The notes below the pieces were generated by a model, which saw only the letters and a program-made list of their open reading frames with translations, was not told where the DNA came from and made no database searches. From PWND01 sp964614525 (GTDB lineage: Bacteria > Bacteroidota > Bacteroidia > Bacteroidales > UBA7960), in contig CAZTPA010000001.1 in NCBI GenBank assembly GCA_964614525.1, positions 152,297-216,296 of the forward strand: a stretch of 64,000 bases of DNA. The letters are read 5' to 3'. The position numbers were made by a program, and so were the translations under genes. Below, piece after piece: positions 48,518-56,900 of the stretch. The first letter of the stretch is position 1; each line of letters starts with the position of its first letter.

Positions 48518-48651
48518 GATAATAAGTTTAATTTGTATTTTTATTAGAATTTGAATAATCCATTTACCGGATATAATTTGCACAATGAAATATTGAAAAA
48601 TTATGTGAAAAAAATTGGAGTAAGCTTAGGAAATATATTGAACCCAAAACA

Positions 48652-49053
48652 TTATAAAAGAATTACTGACAGTACCATAAGAACCAAGCCGAACACTCCA
48701 GCCAATACATCTACAGCCACTATTTTTTTCCCATTATTTTTACTTAGCATATCTGCAACCCATTTTTGAAATTTCTGATAGTTAAAAATAAAAAAGATAG
48801 CTTTGATTGCAGTTAAAGAAAACATTACACTGATAATAACAGAATACTTTATATCAGTAGTCAACTCCATATACCAAGTAAAACCAACCAATGCTAATCC
48901 AATAAGTGCAACAAAAGGTATCCACTTTGGTCTTTTCCCTGAATATGTTTTTGCAATAAATCTGTTTTCATCCCATGGTAAGAGATGCATATAAAAAGGT
49001 TTCAGAAAAGCTGCCAATCCAAAACCGAGACCTAGAATTTGAAAGTAGTTCAT
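48652..49053 (-). CDS. Four-helix integral membrane protein, unknown function
   Basis: The 133-residue protein has hydrophobic segments at about 3-24, 45-62, 70-90 and 112-132, and an arginine/lysine-rich first loop (WDENRFIAKTYSGKRPKW). No family is recognised. It has one of the three LytTR-like direct-repeat sites upstream (49118-49147) and a TAAATTTG -7 box 16 bp before its start region. The LytTR regulator gene is its upstream neighbour, so it is a candidate target of that pair. Confidence 0.7.
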   Translation of the reverse strand: MNYFQILGLGFGLAAFLKPFYMHLLPWDENRFIAKTYSGKRPKWIPFVALIGLALVGFTWYMELTTDIKYSVIISVMFSLTAIKAIFFIFNYQKFQKWVADMLSKNNGKKIVAVDVLAGVFGLVLMVLSVILL

Positions 49054-49075
49054 ATCTGTAAAATTTGATTTAAAG

Positions 49076-49147
49076 CAAATTTAGATATAGGTTTAGCTAG
49101 GTTAAAAAAAAACTAGATGAATGACGAAAAAATCTGTATGAACCAGA
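49076..49147 (-). promoter_or_regulatory. LytTR-like operator and promoter, site A
   Basis: On the plus strand TGAATGACG (49118-49126), 12 bp, then TGAACCAGA (49139-49147) form direct repeats. On the minus strand, 34 bp closer to the gene, lies TAAATTTG (49083-49076), matching the -7 consensus, with no good -33 element. The layout is identical in spacing to sites B and C and lies ahead of the four-helix membrane protein gene. Confidence 0.6.
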
Positions 49148-49211
49148 ATAAATGGATACAGGCAACTAATTTTCAAACTCACAAGATAGAATAGGAATAA
49201 AACCAAATATA

Positions 49212-49976
49212 TTATTCATTTCCTCCGAGCCATTTTTTAAATGAAGAAGTCTTATCTATACTCACTAAGACATCACCTTCAGGCTTTGGAATAATATTGA
49301 GTTTCAATCTGCTAGATGAATAAATATGAACATCTTTAATGGCATTAAGAGCGACGAGCATTTGGCGATTGATTCTAAAAAAACTTTCTGGATTCAACTC
49401 TCCTAAAAGAGCATCAAGGCTAAAATCAACATAATATGAATTGCCATCATACAAATATGCAGTAGTAAAACCTCCTTCACTTTTAAAATAGCCAATATCT
49501 GAAGTTGCAAAGGTCTTTATTCTTTGACCGACTCTGACAGAAAACCTTTCTTTGTAACTTGCATTATTGTTGACTATCAATTTATATAGCTTGTGTAATT
49601 CCTGATCAGCATTACTATCAGCTTTTAAGTCATGAAATTTTTTAAGAGCAGCATTAAGTTCTTCTTGAACAATAGGCTTAAGCAAATAATCAATACTTTT
49701 TAGTTTAAAAGCTTTAATTGCATATTCATCAAAAGCAGTTGTAAAGATGATTGAGCTGTTTATTTTTACATTTTCAAAAATAGTAAAGCTAAGTCCGTCC
49801 TCAAGATGAATATCAAGAAATATAAGTTCCGGTTGCTCATTATTTTCAAACCAATTAATAGAATCCTCAACAGATTCCAATTGAGCCACTATCTCAATAC
49901 TTTTGTCATAAGCAAGTATCATTTTCTTTAATCTTTCTGATGCGAGTACTTCATCTTCTATAATTACTACTTTCAT
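49212..49976 (-). CDS. LytTR family response regulator
   Basis: The 254-residue protein has a receiver domain (acidic pocket EDE at residues 7-9, phosphoacceptor Asp55 in IFLDIHLEDG, Thr in TTAFDEYA, Lys in LLKPI) and a LytTR DNA-binding domain at about 150-254 (RFSVRVGQRIKTFATSDIGY, FFRINRQMLV). LytTR domains bind paired 9-bp direct repeats. It is 24 bp downstream of the LytS-type kinase gene and must be its cognate partner. Three matching repeat sites lie within 12 kb. Confidence 0.93.
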   Translation of the reverse strand: MKVVIIEDEVLASERLKKMILAYDKSIEIVAQLESVEDSINWFENNEQPELIFLDIHLEDGLSFTIFENVKINSSIIFTTAFDEYAIKAFKLKSIDYLLKPIVQEELNAALKKFHDLKADSNADQELHKLYKLIVNNNASYKERFSVRVGQRIKTFATSDIGYFKSEGGFTTAYLYDGNSYYVDFSLDALLGELNPESFFRINRQMLVALNAIKDVHIYSSSRLKLNIIPKPEGDVLVSIDKTSSFKKWLGGNE

Positions 49977-50000
49977 ATGGAAACTATTTTAATTTGTTTT

Positions 50001-52214
50001 TTAGTTTTTAATTAAGGGTATCTTTGCAATAAACTGTTTTTTAGTTATTTCGAACACCGGCTCTTTGCCACAAAGTAACTTATAGCGTTTGCTAATATTA
50101 TCCAGTCCAATGCCTGTTGATTTTTTTTGAGTATCTCTATTTTGCAAGTTATTTACAACATTGAGAAAATCATCATCAACAAACAAATCAACAATTAAAG
50201 GACTTTTTTTTGAAAAAGCATTGTGCTTTATTGCATTTTCAATCAGCAATTGCAGAGCCAGAGGAACAACATATAAATCAAGATAATCATTGTCGAAGCC
50301 AATATTTACGAAAACTTTATTTGCAAACCTAATATCAATTAAAAACACATAAGCTTTTAGAAACTCCATTTCTGTTTTAAGAGTAACTATATCTTTATCT
50401 TTGTTCTCCAACACATAACGATACACTTTTGATAATCTTTCCGTAAATGTCTCAGCCAGATCGGAGTCAACTTTAATCAATGAAGTTAATACATTAAGGC
50501 TGTTAAATAAAAAATGCGGATTTACCTGCTGTTTTAAAACTTCAAATTGTGACTGCAAATTTTCTTTTTGCATTTTCAATAATTGAGTATTTGCCATAGT
50601 AAGTTGCGTTGTTCTTTCTTCAATCTTATATTCTAAATCTTCATTTAGTTTTTCTAACTCCTGCTTAGCTTCATATAGGGCTTGTTCCGCAATTTTTTTC
50701 TGAGTTATATCTGTTGTAATTCCATCAAGATAAATGACATTCCCTTCGTTATCGCAAACCGGTTGGCCATTTTCATTTATCCACACAATTTTTCCATTTT
50801 TATGAATTATACGAAATTCTATTGAGTATGGCTTCTTATCTTTAATGCATTCACCTAAATAACGGCTCAAATATTCTAAATCACCAGGGTAAATAATGTC
50901 GGTAAAACTGATATTCTTATTATCTATAAAATCAGTTGCATAGTACCCTGTTATATCGTAAATCTTATCACTGTAAAATTTTGTTGTAAATTTTTTATCA
51001 TTTAAGCATCTTGAAACAGCTCCAACAAGGTTTGATATTATATTATTTACTAATCCTTGGGTTTCTTCAAGCTCGATCTCTGCTTGCTTTTTTAAAGTAA
51101 TGTCTGTAATAATCCCATCAATGAAAAGGATATTGCCCTTTTCATCATAAATTCCTTTACCAGCTTCATGTACCCATACAACATTTCCGTTCCTGTGTTT
51201 GATTCTGTATTCCAGGTCAAACTGTGTCCTTGCTGTAATTGCTTCAGATATTTGTTGGTCCACAAATTCAACATCATCCGGGAATATTAGTTTATTAAAA
51301 GAAATAATATTATTATCAGAAACAATATCCTGAGGTTTATAACCACAAACATCTTCAACTTGATCACTAACAAACAGCATAGTCCATTCATCATCAGGTA
51401 AGCATCTATATGTAAAACCAAGCAAATTAGAAATAATACTTTTTAACTGTTCTTTGCTCTTTTCAAGTTTACTTGCCAGTATATCTTTTTTCTTTATTTC
51501 ATTTGCAAGTTCTTGATTTAATATTTTTTCCTTTTCTATTAGTTGTTTTGCTGATCTGTTCTTCTCATGTTGAAGTTTAATTTCAGTATCCAACATTGCT
51601 TTTTCTTCAGCATGAATTAACTGCTTATTAATAAATTTAAAAACAGAGAATTGAAGATAGATACACAACAAACCAATAAATACTAAATAAAACGACTTAA
51701 ACAACTGAGATATGGGAGACAAAGAAAGGAATTGATTATAAAATTCAGGCTGTTGAAAATAGTTTGCAAAATAGATAAGGTTAAATCCTATCAGTGCAAT
51801 GATAATAATATAAATTAAAAGTCCTCTGTCAAGCCTGAAGGTATATATTAGAAAAAAAATCGGCAGAAAAAATATCGTTGCTGCTGCAGATACTGCAGTG
51901 TAATCGGACAAAGCAGCCATGCCATATATATGATAACAAATAACGACAATATCAAGAGTAGCACTTAAAAACTTTAAATATCTGGGGTCATATTTATTAA
52001 TCAATACCCAGTGCAAAATTATATTTACTAATATATAGATAAATAATAATGCTATGGCTTGTTTTGATATTAAAGTATGTCCCATATAAAACTGCACAAA
52101 CAGAAGCACAGTTAATAAAGAAATGAAAGCCCATCTGAAATACACAGATATTCGGAATCCTTTCAAACGTTCCTCCTTCAATAGTTGTTCGGGGATTTTT
52201 ATTCTTTTCTCCAC
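50001..52214 (-). CDS. LytS-type sensor histidine kinase with two PAS domains
   Basis: The 737-residue protein has about six N-terminal membrane helices (roughly 25-200), a coiled coil, two PAS/PAC domains (about 265-385 and 390-510; both with IxHKNG/IKHRNG and DGIxTDIT), a second coiled coil, and a LytS-family kinase core with the phosphoacceptor histidine in QQVNPHFLFNSLNVL (about 565) and an ATPase domain (LLIENAIKHN, STGIGLDNI). The membrane part has no recognised ligand fold. It precedes the LytTR gene in the same operon. Confidence 0.92.
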   Translation of the reverse strand: MEKRIKIPEQLLKEERLKGFRISVYFRWAFISLLTVLLFVQFYMGHTLISKQAIALLFIYILVNIILHWVLINKYDPRYLKFLSATLDIVVICYHIYGMAALSDYTAVSAAATIFFLPIFFLIYTFRLDRGLLIYIIIIALIGFNLIYFANYFQQPEFYNQFLSLSPISQLFKSFYLVFIGLLCIYLQFSVFKFINKQLIHAEEKAMLDTEIKLQHEKNRSAKQLIEKEKILNQELANEIKKKDILASKLEKSKEQLKSIISNLLGFTYRCLPDDEWTMLFVSDQVEDVCGYKPQDIVSDNNIISFNKLIFPDDVEFVDQQISEAITARTQFDLEYRIKHRNGNVVWVHEAGKGIYDEKGNILFIDGIITDITLKKQAEIELEETQGLVNNIISNLVGAVSRCLNDKKFTTKFYSDKIYDITGYYATDFIDNKNISFTDIIYPGDLEYLSRYLGECIKDKKPYSIEFRIIHKNGKIVWINENGQPVCDNEGNVIYLDGITTDITQKKIAEQALYEAKQELEKLNEDLEYKIEERTTQLTMANTQLLKMQKENLQSQFEVLKQQVNPHFLFNSLNVLTSLIKVDSDLAETFTERLSKVYRYVLENKDKDIVTLKTEMEFLKAYVFLIDIRFANKVFVNIGFDNDYLDLYVVPLALQLLIENAIKHNAFSKKSPLIVDLFVDDDFLNVVNNLQNRDTQKKSTGIGLDNISKRYKLLCGKEPVFEITKKQFIAKIPLIKN

Positions 52215-52564
52215 TGTTTAATTACTCTCCATACTCTATTAATTGACTAAAATACAATATATTATGCAACATAAAATAATGTATTCAATTTGTTTAAATT
52301 ACTTTTTTATAATATTCTCATGGCAAATTTAACAACTAAAAAATTGAAAACTCCACAAATGTAAAGATTGTTATTTTAAAGCAAAGCGAAACTATTATAT
52401 CCGCACAGCTTAATACATTATAGACATAACTTAATGCCATATTACATCCGTCATACTGCAGCATATAATCCCGTTTATCAAGATAAAACTTCAAAGAAAG
52501 CAACATACTTCACTTACATATTTGTATAAGCGAGGAAAAACATAGGAAGTATATCATCTTATTA
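52215..52564. other. 350-bp intergenic region upstream of the kinase gene
   Basis: AT-rich sequence between the DUF6544-like gene and the kinase gene, both on the minus strand. No open frame of note, no strong hairpin. A CAAATTTA (-7 box of the minus strand) at 52324-52331 is 110 bp upstream of the kinase start. A weak, reversed resemblance to the LytTR-like half-site (GTATGACGG on the minus strand near 52450) was not accepted. Confidence 0.4.
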
Positions 52565-53410
52565 TTATTTTCCTAAAACATTACAATTGTATTCAACATC
52601 AACAGTAATAAATTCACCATAACAAAAATCTTGGTCCGGTCTTTTATAATAAACTTCAGCTCGCTTTGGCAAAGTGTTTCTTCCGAAGACTCCGAATTCC
52701 TTTACGGGTGTATACCATGGCCTTAGGAATGCTTCCTTATTATTAATTTCGTATCTGTCATTGCTAATAAAATCAGTTAGCCAGCCCTCTTCATTAAAAA
52801 TCAATTCAGCGCAAATAGTTTGCAAACCATTTGTATAGGTTGCTTTTAGACGTGTATTGCTAATTAGTTCCCAACTAATATTATTTAAATCAACCAATGC
52901 TGCAGGCGCAAAAAAACAAATGTCATTTAAAAATGTGACTGTTTCGCTCTGATTCATTTCCTCCCCAGAAACATCAATAATTTTAAAAATCCGTGCAAGT
53001 TTTATTTTCATATAGGCTTCTCCATCTTGGTACATGTGCAATCCATTTGCCGGAATACCCATTTTTTTTGCCTTTATATAAAATGCTCGTGTTGGTTTGT
53101 CAAAGAAATTGTACTGTTCTGATATAAAATTCATCCATGGCTCATCAGGATTTGAACGCATTCTGCCCTTAAACGTAATTTTCACATTATGCACCCGCTC
53201 TTGTCCAACAACACCAGCTAATTTAAGATATCTCTGTAATAATTCAGGCAAGTGTTCAATATCTTGTTCATTAATGATATCTAGAGGAAATTGTGCTGTT
53301 CGAGCTAAGCCCTCATTAACAACATTTTTATAAGTTCGCTTGAGATTCTGGCAAAAAAGGCCATTAATTGAAATTGAAATTAGTGTCATAATTAATACTA
53401 TTCTTTTCAT
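52565..53410 (-). CDS. DUF6544-like (formerly DUF6920) secreted protein
   Basis: The 281-residue protein has a signal peptide (cut near GLFCQ) and the family pattern: LPELLQRYLKLAGVVGQERV with VKITFKGRMR, EQYNFFDKPTRAFYIKAKKM, GEEMNQSETVTFLND and FISNDRYE. The family is widespread, with no established role. An open frame extends 9 codons upstream, but ATG 53410 begins the signal peptide. It is alone between the kinase gene and the small glycine-rich protein gene. Confidence 0.75.
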   Translation of the reverse strand: MKRIVLIMTLISISINGLFCQNLKRTYKNVVNEGLARTAQFPLDIINEQDIEHLPELLQRYLKLAGVVGQERVHNVKITFKGRMRSNPDEPWMNFISEQYNFFDKPTRAFYIKAKKMGIPANGLHMYQDGEAYMKIKLARIFKIIDVSGEEMNQSETVTFLNDICFFAPAALVDLNNISWELISNTRLKATYTNGLQTICAELIFNEEGWLTDFISNDRYEINNKEAFLRPWYTPVKEFGVFGRNTLPKRAEVYYKRPDQDFCYGEFITVDVEYNCNVLGK

Positions 53411-53572
53411 TATATATTCTTTTTGAAACTGATTCAATTCACGGCAACAATCTCCTTATATTAAGCATTATTGCTTTTTGAATTTGTTAATAAAGCATTA
53501 TGAATAGCAGGGATGTATGCCTATGCTAAAAAAGCATTCAACATTAATTCATTTCTGGATTCACCAAAATTG

Positions 53573-53758
53573 TTAGTCTTGCTTTTTTTTATTTTTCACA
53601 TTGCCCAACATAGCTCCTGACACAATACCTAAACCGGCTCCAACTCCTGCAAATATGGGGGCATAAATTGGATTAGATATGATTAATCCAAGACCAAACC
53701 CAATTGCAACACCCATGATCAAACCAAGACCAACATATTTTTTATTTTCTTTTTCCAT
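53573..53758 (-). CDS. 61-residue glycine-zipper-like double-helix membrane protein
   Basis: The protein is almost entirely two hydrophobic glycine-rich helices (GLGLIMGVAIGFGLGLIISN and IFAGVGAGLGIVSGAMLGNV) with charged ends (MEKENKKYVG, KNKKKQD). The GxxxG spacing suggests tight helix packing and oligomerisation in the inner membrane. A degraded paralog lies at 58650-58838. Function unknown; such small proteins are often linked to envelope stress or to membrane enzymes. Its neighbours are an alpha/beta hydrolase gene upstream and a DUF6544-like gene downstream. Confidence 0.65.
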   Translation of the reverse strand: MEKENKKYVGLGLIMGVAIGFGLGLIISNPIYAPIFAGVGAGLGIVSGAMLGNVKNKKKQD

Positions 53759-53913
53759 TTTATCATATTATTAAGACAAAGAATATTTTTTAAATCTATG
53801 CATAACTACAGTTCTAATAAGAATACATTATTGTAGATGTCTGAAGCTGTGATTTATAAGCCTTAAAATGGTTTTATAAAACTCATTATTAATGAATGAC
53901 TGATTTTTTGTTT

Positions 53914-55032
53914 TTAATGACACGATATAGCTTTTAGTGCTTTTTCTTTAACAATAGAATTAAACTTATCCACTTCTTCCATACAAGGGCTATGAGCTGA
54001 ATTCTCAAAAGTAAAAAATTCTTTCACAGGAGCGTCCATTTGGTCGAAGAAGTCTTTAGCCACAGTATACGATGTTTGGTAATCATTAATTCCGTTAAAA
54101 ATATAAACAGGTATTTGCATGCTGTCAATATGGTTAAATAGGTTAGTATTTATTACCTCCATCCAAAGATTTTCAAGGCAAAACATGCTTGAATTCATGA
54201 AGTTTAGTTTTTCACGGAAAGTATATTCAGGAGAGTAAAGTACAATCTTGACCAAAGGCCACATGCCTGTTATTTCGCGGGTAACGCCTCCTCCAAATTT
54301 ACTTACATACCTTCTTTCCACCATTAAAAAGTCTATCCACTCCTTAACTGTTGCAGTTGAGTCAGGAAAACTAAGCTTTGACAAAGTTGAGATTGCGGAT
54401 TGGTCATTTTTTAGTTTTGCCTGTTCCTTAACCCATTCAAAAGATACTTTTTCGGCTTGATATTGGTCTGCAACCTGCCCAATGCCATAGTATGCATAAT
54501 AAAGTTCAGGGTGTTTGTATGCGGTGAGTATCCCCAAAAATGAACCCCAGGAATGTCCCATTAAGAAAAGTTTCTCTTGATTGAAGCGTTTTATAAGGTA
54601 TTCACTTAATTCTTGCGTATCAGAGATCATTTGCTCAAGCGTCATGCTCTCCGGAGGTATGTTTTTTGAGAATGATTTGCCGGCTCCTCTTTGCTCCCAG
54701 TAAACCATTACATAGTCATTTTCAATATCCCTATTGAAATGTTTCATAAATGCAGCTTCAGGGCTTCCGGGACCACCATGCAGAAATAGCATCACAGGCT
54801 TAGTTTTATCTACGCCACGAATAATTAAATACTGATCCAAACCTCCGAGATTAATCGTTATAATCTCAGATATACTTCCTTCAATTGTTTCTCCCCGGGC
54901 ATCCTTAATTAGGTCTGACTTCCCGGGACTTTTTGCCCATAAGATTATGGCTAATATACCAACAATCAAAATAGCTCCACCAAGTAAATACGAAACTATT
55001 TTTGCTGCTTTCTTAAAAATCTTTTTTGCCAT
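53914..55032 (-). CDS. Membrane-anchored alpha/beta hydrolase (S33 peptidase-like)
   Basis: The 372-residue protein has an N-terminal membrane anchor (about 10-32) and an alpha/beta-hydrolase fold with the oxyanion motif FLHGGPGSPE, YWEQRGAGKS, the nucleophile elbow MGHSWGS and a C-terminal histidine region (ENSAHSPCMEE). HGGPG and the DQRGxGxS-like motif (here WEQRGAGKS) are the marks of proline iminopeptidases and relatives (MEROPS S33). Precise substrate unknown. It is 99 bp downstream of the 153-residue membrane-protein gene on the same strand. Confidence 0.87.
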   Translation of the reverse strand: MAKKIFKKAAKIVSYLLGGAILIVGILAIILWAKSPGKSDLIKDARGETIEGSISEIITINLGGLDQYLIIRGVDKTKPVMLFLHGGPGSPEAAFMKHFNRDIENDYVMVYWEQRGAGKSFSKNIPPESMTLEQMISDTQELSEYLIKRFNQEKLFLMGHSWGSFLGILTAYKHPELYYAYYGIGQVADQYQAEKVSFEWVKEQAKLKNDQSAISTLSKLSFPDSTATVKEWIDFLMVERRYVSKFGGGVTREITGMWPLVKIVLYSPEYTFREKLNFMNSSMFCLENLWMEVINTNLFNHIDSMQIPVYIFNGINDYQTSYTVAKDFFDQMDAPVKEFFTFENSAHSPCMEEVDKFNSIVKEKALKAISCH

Positions 55033-55131
55033 GTGATTTTGTTTAAATAATGTATAAATTTAAATTACATTGTTTTAATTCTTACTTTACTCAAATATTT
55101 GTCATTTTGAAATTCAAAGCTATATCTTTTT

Positions 55132-55593
55132 TTAGATCAACAGCCATGCTGATAAAAGTCCGAACATTATGCTGTACATTATTGCTTCAAGCTGGATCGT
55201 CCAAAAAACTCTTTTTTCGACAAACTCTTTCTTCAAATAAACAAAGCCTTCAATGGTATTAGAGAAAGGGATTGCACTGGCAAAATCAGCATAAACAAAC
55301 ATCAAGGAAGCCATAAAAACAAACTGCATCCCAAAAGAAAGTTCTCCCAAAAACGGAAGAATCGGGTACAGAACCATAGACATAATAATTCCTCTTACAA
55401 ACTGGGAAGGTAACATAAGTTTAGCAATTCGCATGCTTTCTTTCTTGTCGTCCATGTCTCTGAAAAAAGACTTGTACAAACGGTTTTTACCTGAATAAAA
55501 CTTTTTTGAAAGTTGAAAATCAATAACTCCTGCCATAATATAGCAGGCTAAATGAATTGCAAAAAACAGGAAACTGAAAATTACATAAGTCAT
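55132..55593 (-). CDS. Four-helix membrane protein of unknown function
   Basis: The 153-residue protein has hydrophobic segments at about 4-24, 62-80, 82-102 and 132-152, with a basic/acidic loop between the first two (SKKFYSGKNRLYKSFFRDMD). No family is recognised. It lies 15 bp downstream of the serine-hydrolase gene, so the pair is probably cotranscribed from the site-B promoter. The same general size and topology as the site-A target (48652-49053) is worth noting, though the sequences are not visibly alike. Confidence 0.65.
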   Translation of the reverse strand: MTYVIFSFLFFAIHLACYIMAGVIDFQLSKKFYSGKNRLYKSFFRDMDDKKESMRIAKLMLPSQFVRGIIMSMVLYPILPFLGELSFGMQFVFMASLMFVYADFASAIPFSNTIEGFVYLKKEFVEKRVFWTIQLEAIMYSIMFGLLSAWLLI

Positions 55594-55608
55594 GATTATT
55601 GAAACTTT

Positions 55609-56691
55609 TTAGTTGTTACTATATTTTATTAGCTCTCTGATCACTTTCCTAAGCATAAATTGCAAAGCTTTTGAAGTATATGAAATATCGTTAAATGTTC
55701 CTATTATATATGATTCTGTTAATGGATGGTAAAACATAAAAGCACCTGTAACACCAACTCCACCCCAACAAAAATATTTTTTCGGGAGTAATACCGGAAT
55801 TGCCTTTGGCTTCCATATAGAATATCCGTAATCAAAGGCAATGGCAGGCAAACCCATTTTTACATCATCATAAATCATTTTATTAAGAGTGCTTTCTTTC
55901 ACGAGTTTATGAGTCACCAGTGCCTTCATAAAAACCAGGTATTCCTCCAGGGGAGCTACAACGCCTCCACCGGCGTAATCAATCTGTGCAAAACGTACAT
56001 CTTCAATACAATTAAGGTTCTCAACATGCACTCCAGCAGTTGGAAACTGAGATTCAACTTTTGGCTTTGAATATCCAAACATATAAGCTCTATTCATGCC
56101 TAATGGCTCAAAAATCATTTCATGCAAAACTTCATGATAAGGTACTTTTGTAAGACTTTCGATAATCAAGCCAAGTAAATAATAATTAGTATCTGTATAA
56201 AAATGCTTTTCACCGGGTTTTCCTATGGGTTGCAAATTGTTTTTGCTCCATATTACAGCCTCTTTTGGAGTAATTTTAAACTCAGGGTCGTTTTTTAATT
56301 TATTTAACAAGTGGTAAAAAACATCATTTAATCCGGATGTTTGTTTTAGCAAATTCTTTACAGTTATCTCACCTGAATAGTCTACGCCTTTAAAAATATG
56401 TAGGCCACTCATTATCTCTGAATCAAGGTAATTATTGATTTTTGCCTCATAGTCCAAAACTCTCCGCTCGTGCAACATTCCGATTATCGTTGCGGTGAAT
56501 AACTTGCCAACAGAAGCCAGGTAATTTGGTTGCTGATTATTAGCAGGAAAATTTCCGGTTGCTCCTTCTGCAATATTAATATCAATACCAAGTTTTTCAG
56601 AATTCACAAGTAAGTATGCATTTTTGACATTTTTGTCTTTTCTTGCTATTTTTCTAAAATTTTCTTCAATTTTAAGCTGAGCTTTCATCAC
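55609..56691 (-). CDS. Serine hydrolase, beta-lactamase/esterase class C family
   Basis: The 360-residue protein has the SxxK motif (ASVGKLFT, about residue 60-66), a YxN-type motif (YTDTNYYLLG), and a Gly-rich strand late in the protein (CWGGVGVTGAFMF) in place of a strict KTG. It belongs to the family of esterases, D-aminopeptidases and low-molecular PBPs. No signal peptide is visible, so it may be cytoplasmic or exported in another way. A LytTR-like site (B) and a -7 box precede it; the 153-residue membrane protein follows. Confidence 0.87.
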   Translation of the reverse strand: MMKAQLKIEENFRKIARKDKNVKNAYLLVNSEKLGIDINIAEGATGNFPANNQQPNYLASVGKLFTATIIGMLHERRVLDYEAKINNYLDSEIMSGLHIFKGVDYSGEITVKNLLKQTSGLNDVFYHLLNKLKNDPEFKITPKEAVIWSKNNLQPIGKPGEKHFYTDTNYYLLGLIIESLTKVPYHEVLHEMIFEPLGMNRAYMFGYSKPKVESQFPTAGVHVENLNCIEDVRFAQIDYAGGGVVAPLEEYLVFMKALVTHKLVKESTLNKMIYDDVKMGLPAIAFDYGYSIWKPKAIPVLLPKKYFCWGGVGVTGAFMFYHPLTESYIIGTFNDISYTSKALQFMLRKVIRELIKYSNN

Positions 56692-56738
56692 AATTTTATT
56701 TACTTCCTAATCTAAATAGATTGCTTTATTAAACATTT

Positions 56739-56810
56739 CAAAAATATATACAAACATTTAATGAGGTAACAAAAACCTGGTGAATGACGGAATTTTATGG
56801 TTGAATCAGG
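56739..56810 (-). promoter_or_regulatory. LytTR-like operator and promoter, site B
   Basis: On the plus strand TGAATGACG (56781-56789), 12 bp, then TGAATCAGG (56802-56810). On the minus strand, 34 bp away, TATTTTTG (56746-56739) matches the TAnnTTTG -7 box, 48 bp before the serine-hydrolase start. No -33 element is evident. The block has the same 72-bp dimensions as sites A and C. Confidence 0.65.
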
Positions 56811-56900
56811 GAAAATGGCCTTTCTTATACGGAAGCCGATTGCGATAAAGTGCTGAAAGCTTACTAATAGAAAACAATCTGCATAGCGGCGACACAATGT

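Noticed and set aside
52430..52465. GTATGACGG-type match on the minus strand upstream of the LytS-type kinase
   Set aside because: Only one half-site fits, orientation is opposite to the other sites relative to the gene, and no -7 box is placed correctly.
53893..53922. Fourth LytTR-like repeat, TGAATGACT-N12-TTAATGACA, upstream of the 61-residue membrane protein
   Set aside because: The spacer is right, but no -7-like box lies 34 bp away and the second half overlaps the stop codon of the hydrolase gene, so it is not counted with sites A-C.
56712..56897. 61-codon open frame on the minus strand between the two serine hydrolases
   Set aside because: It overlaps LytTR-like site B and its -7 box, has no recognisable features, and looks like chance.
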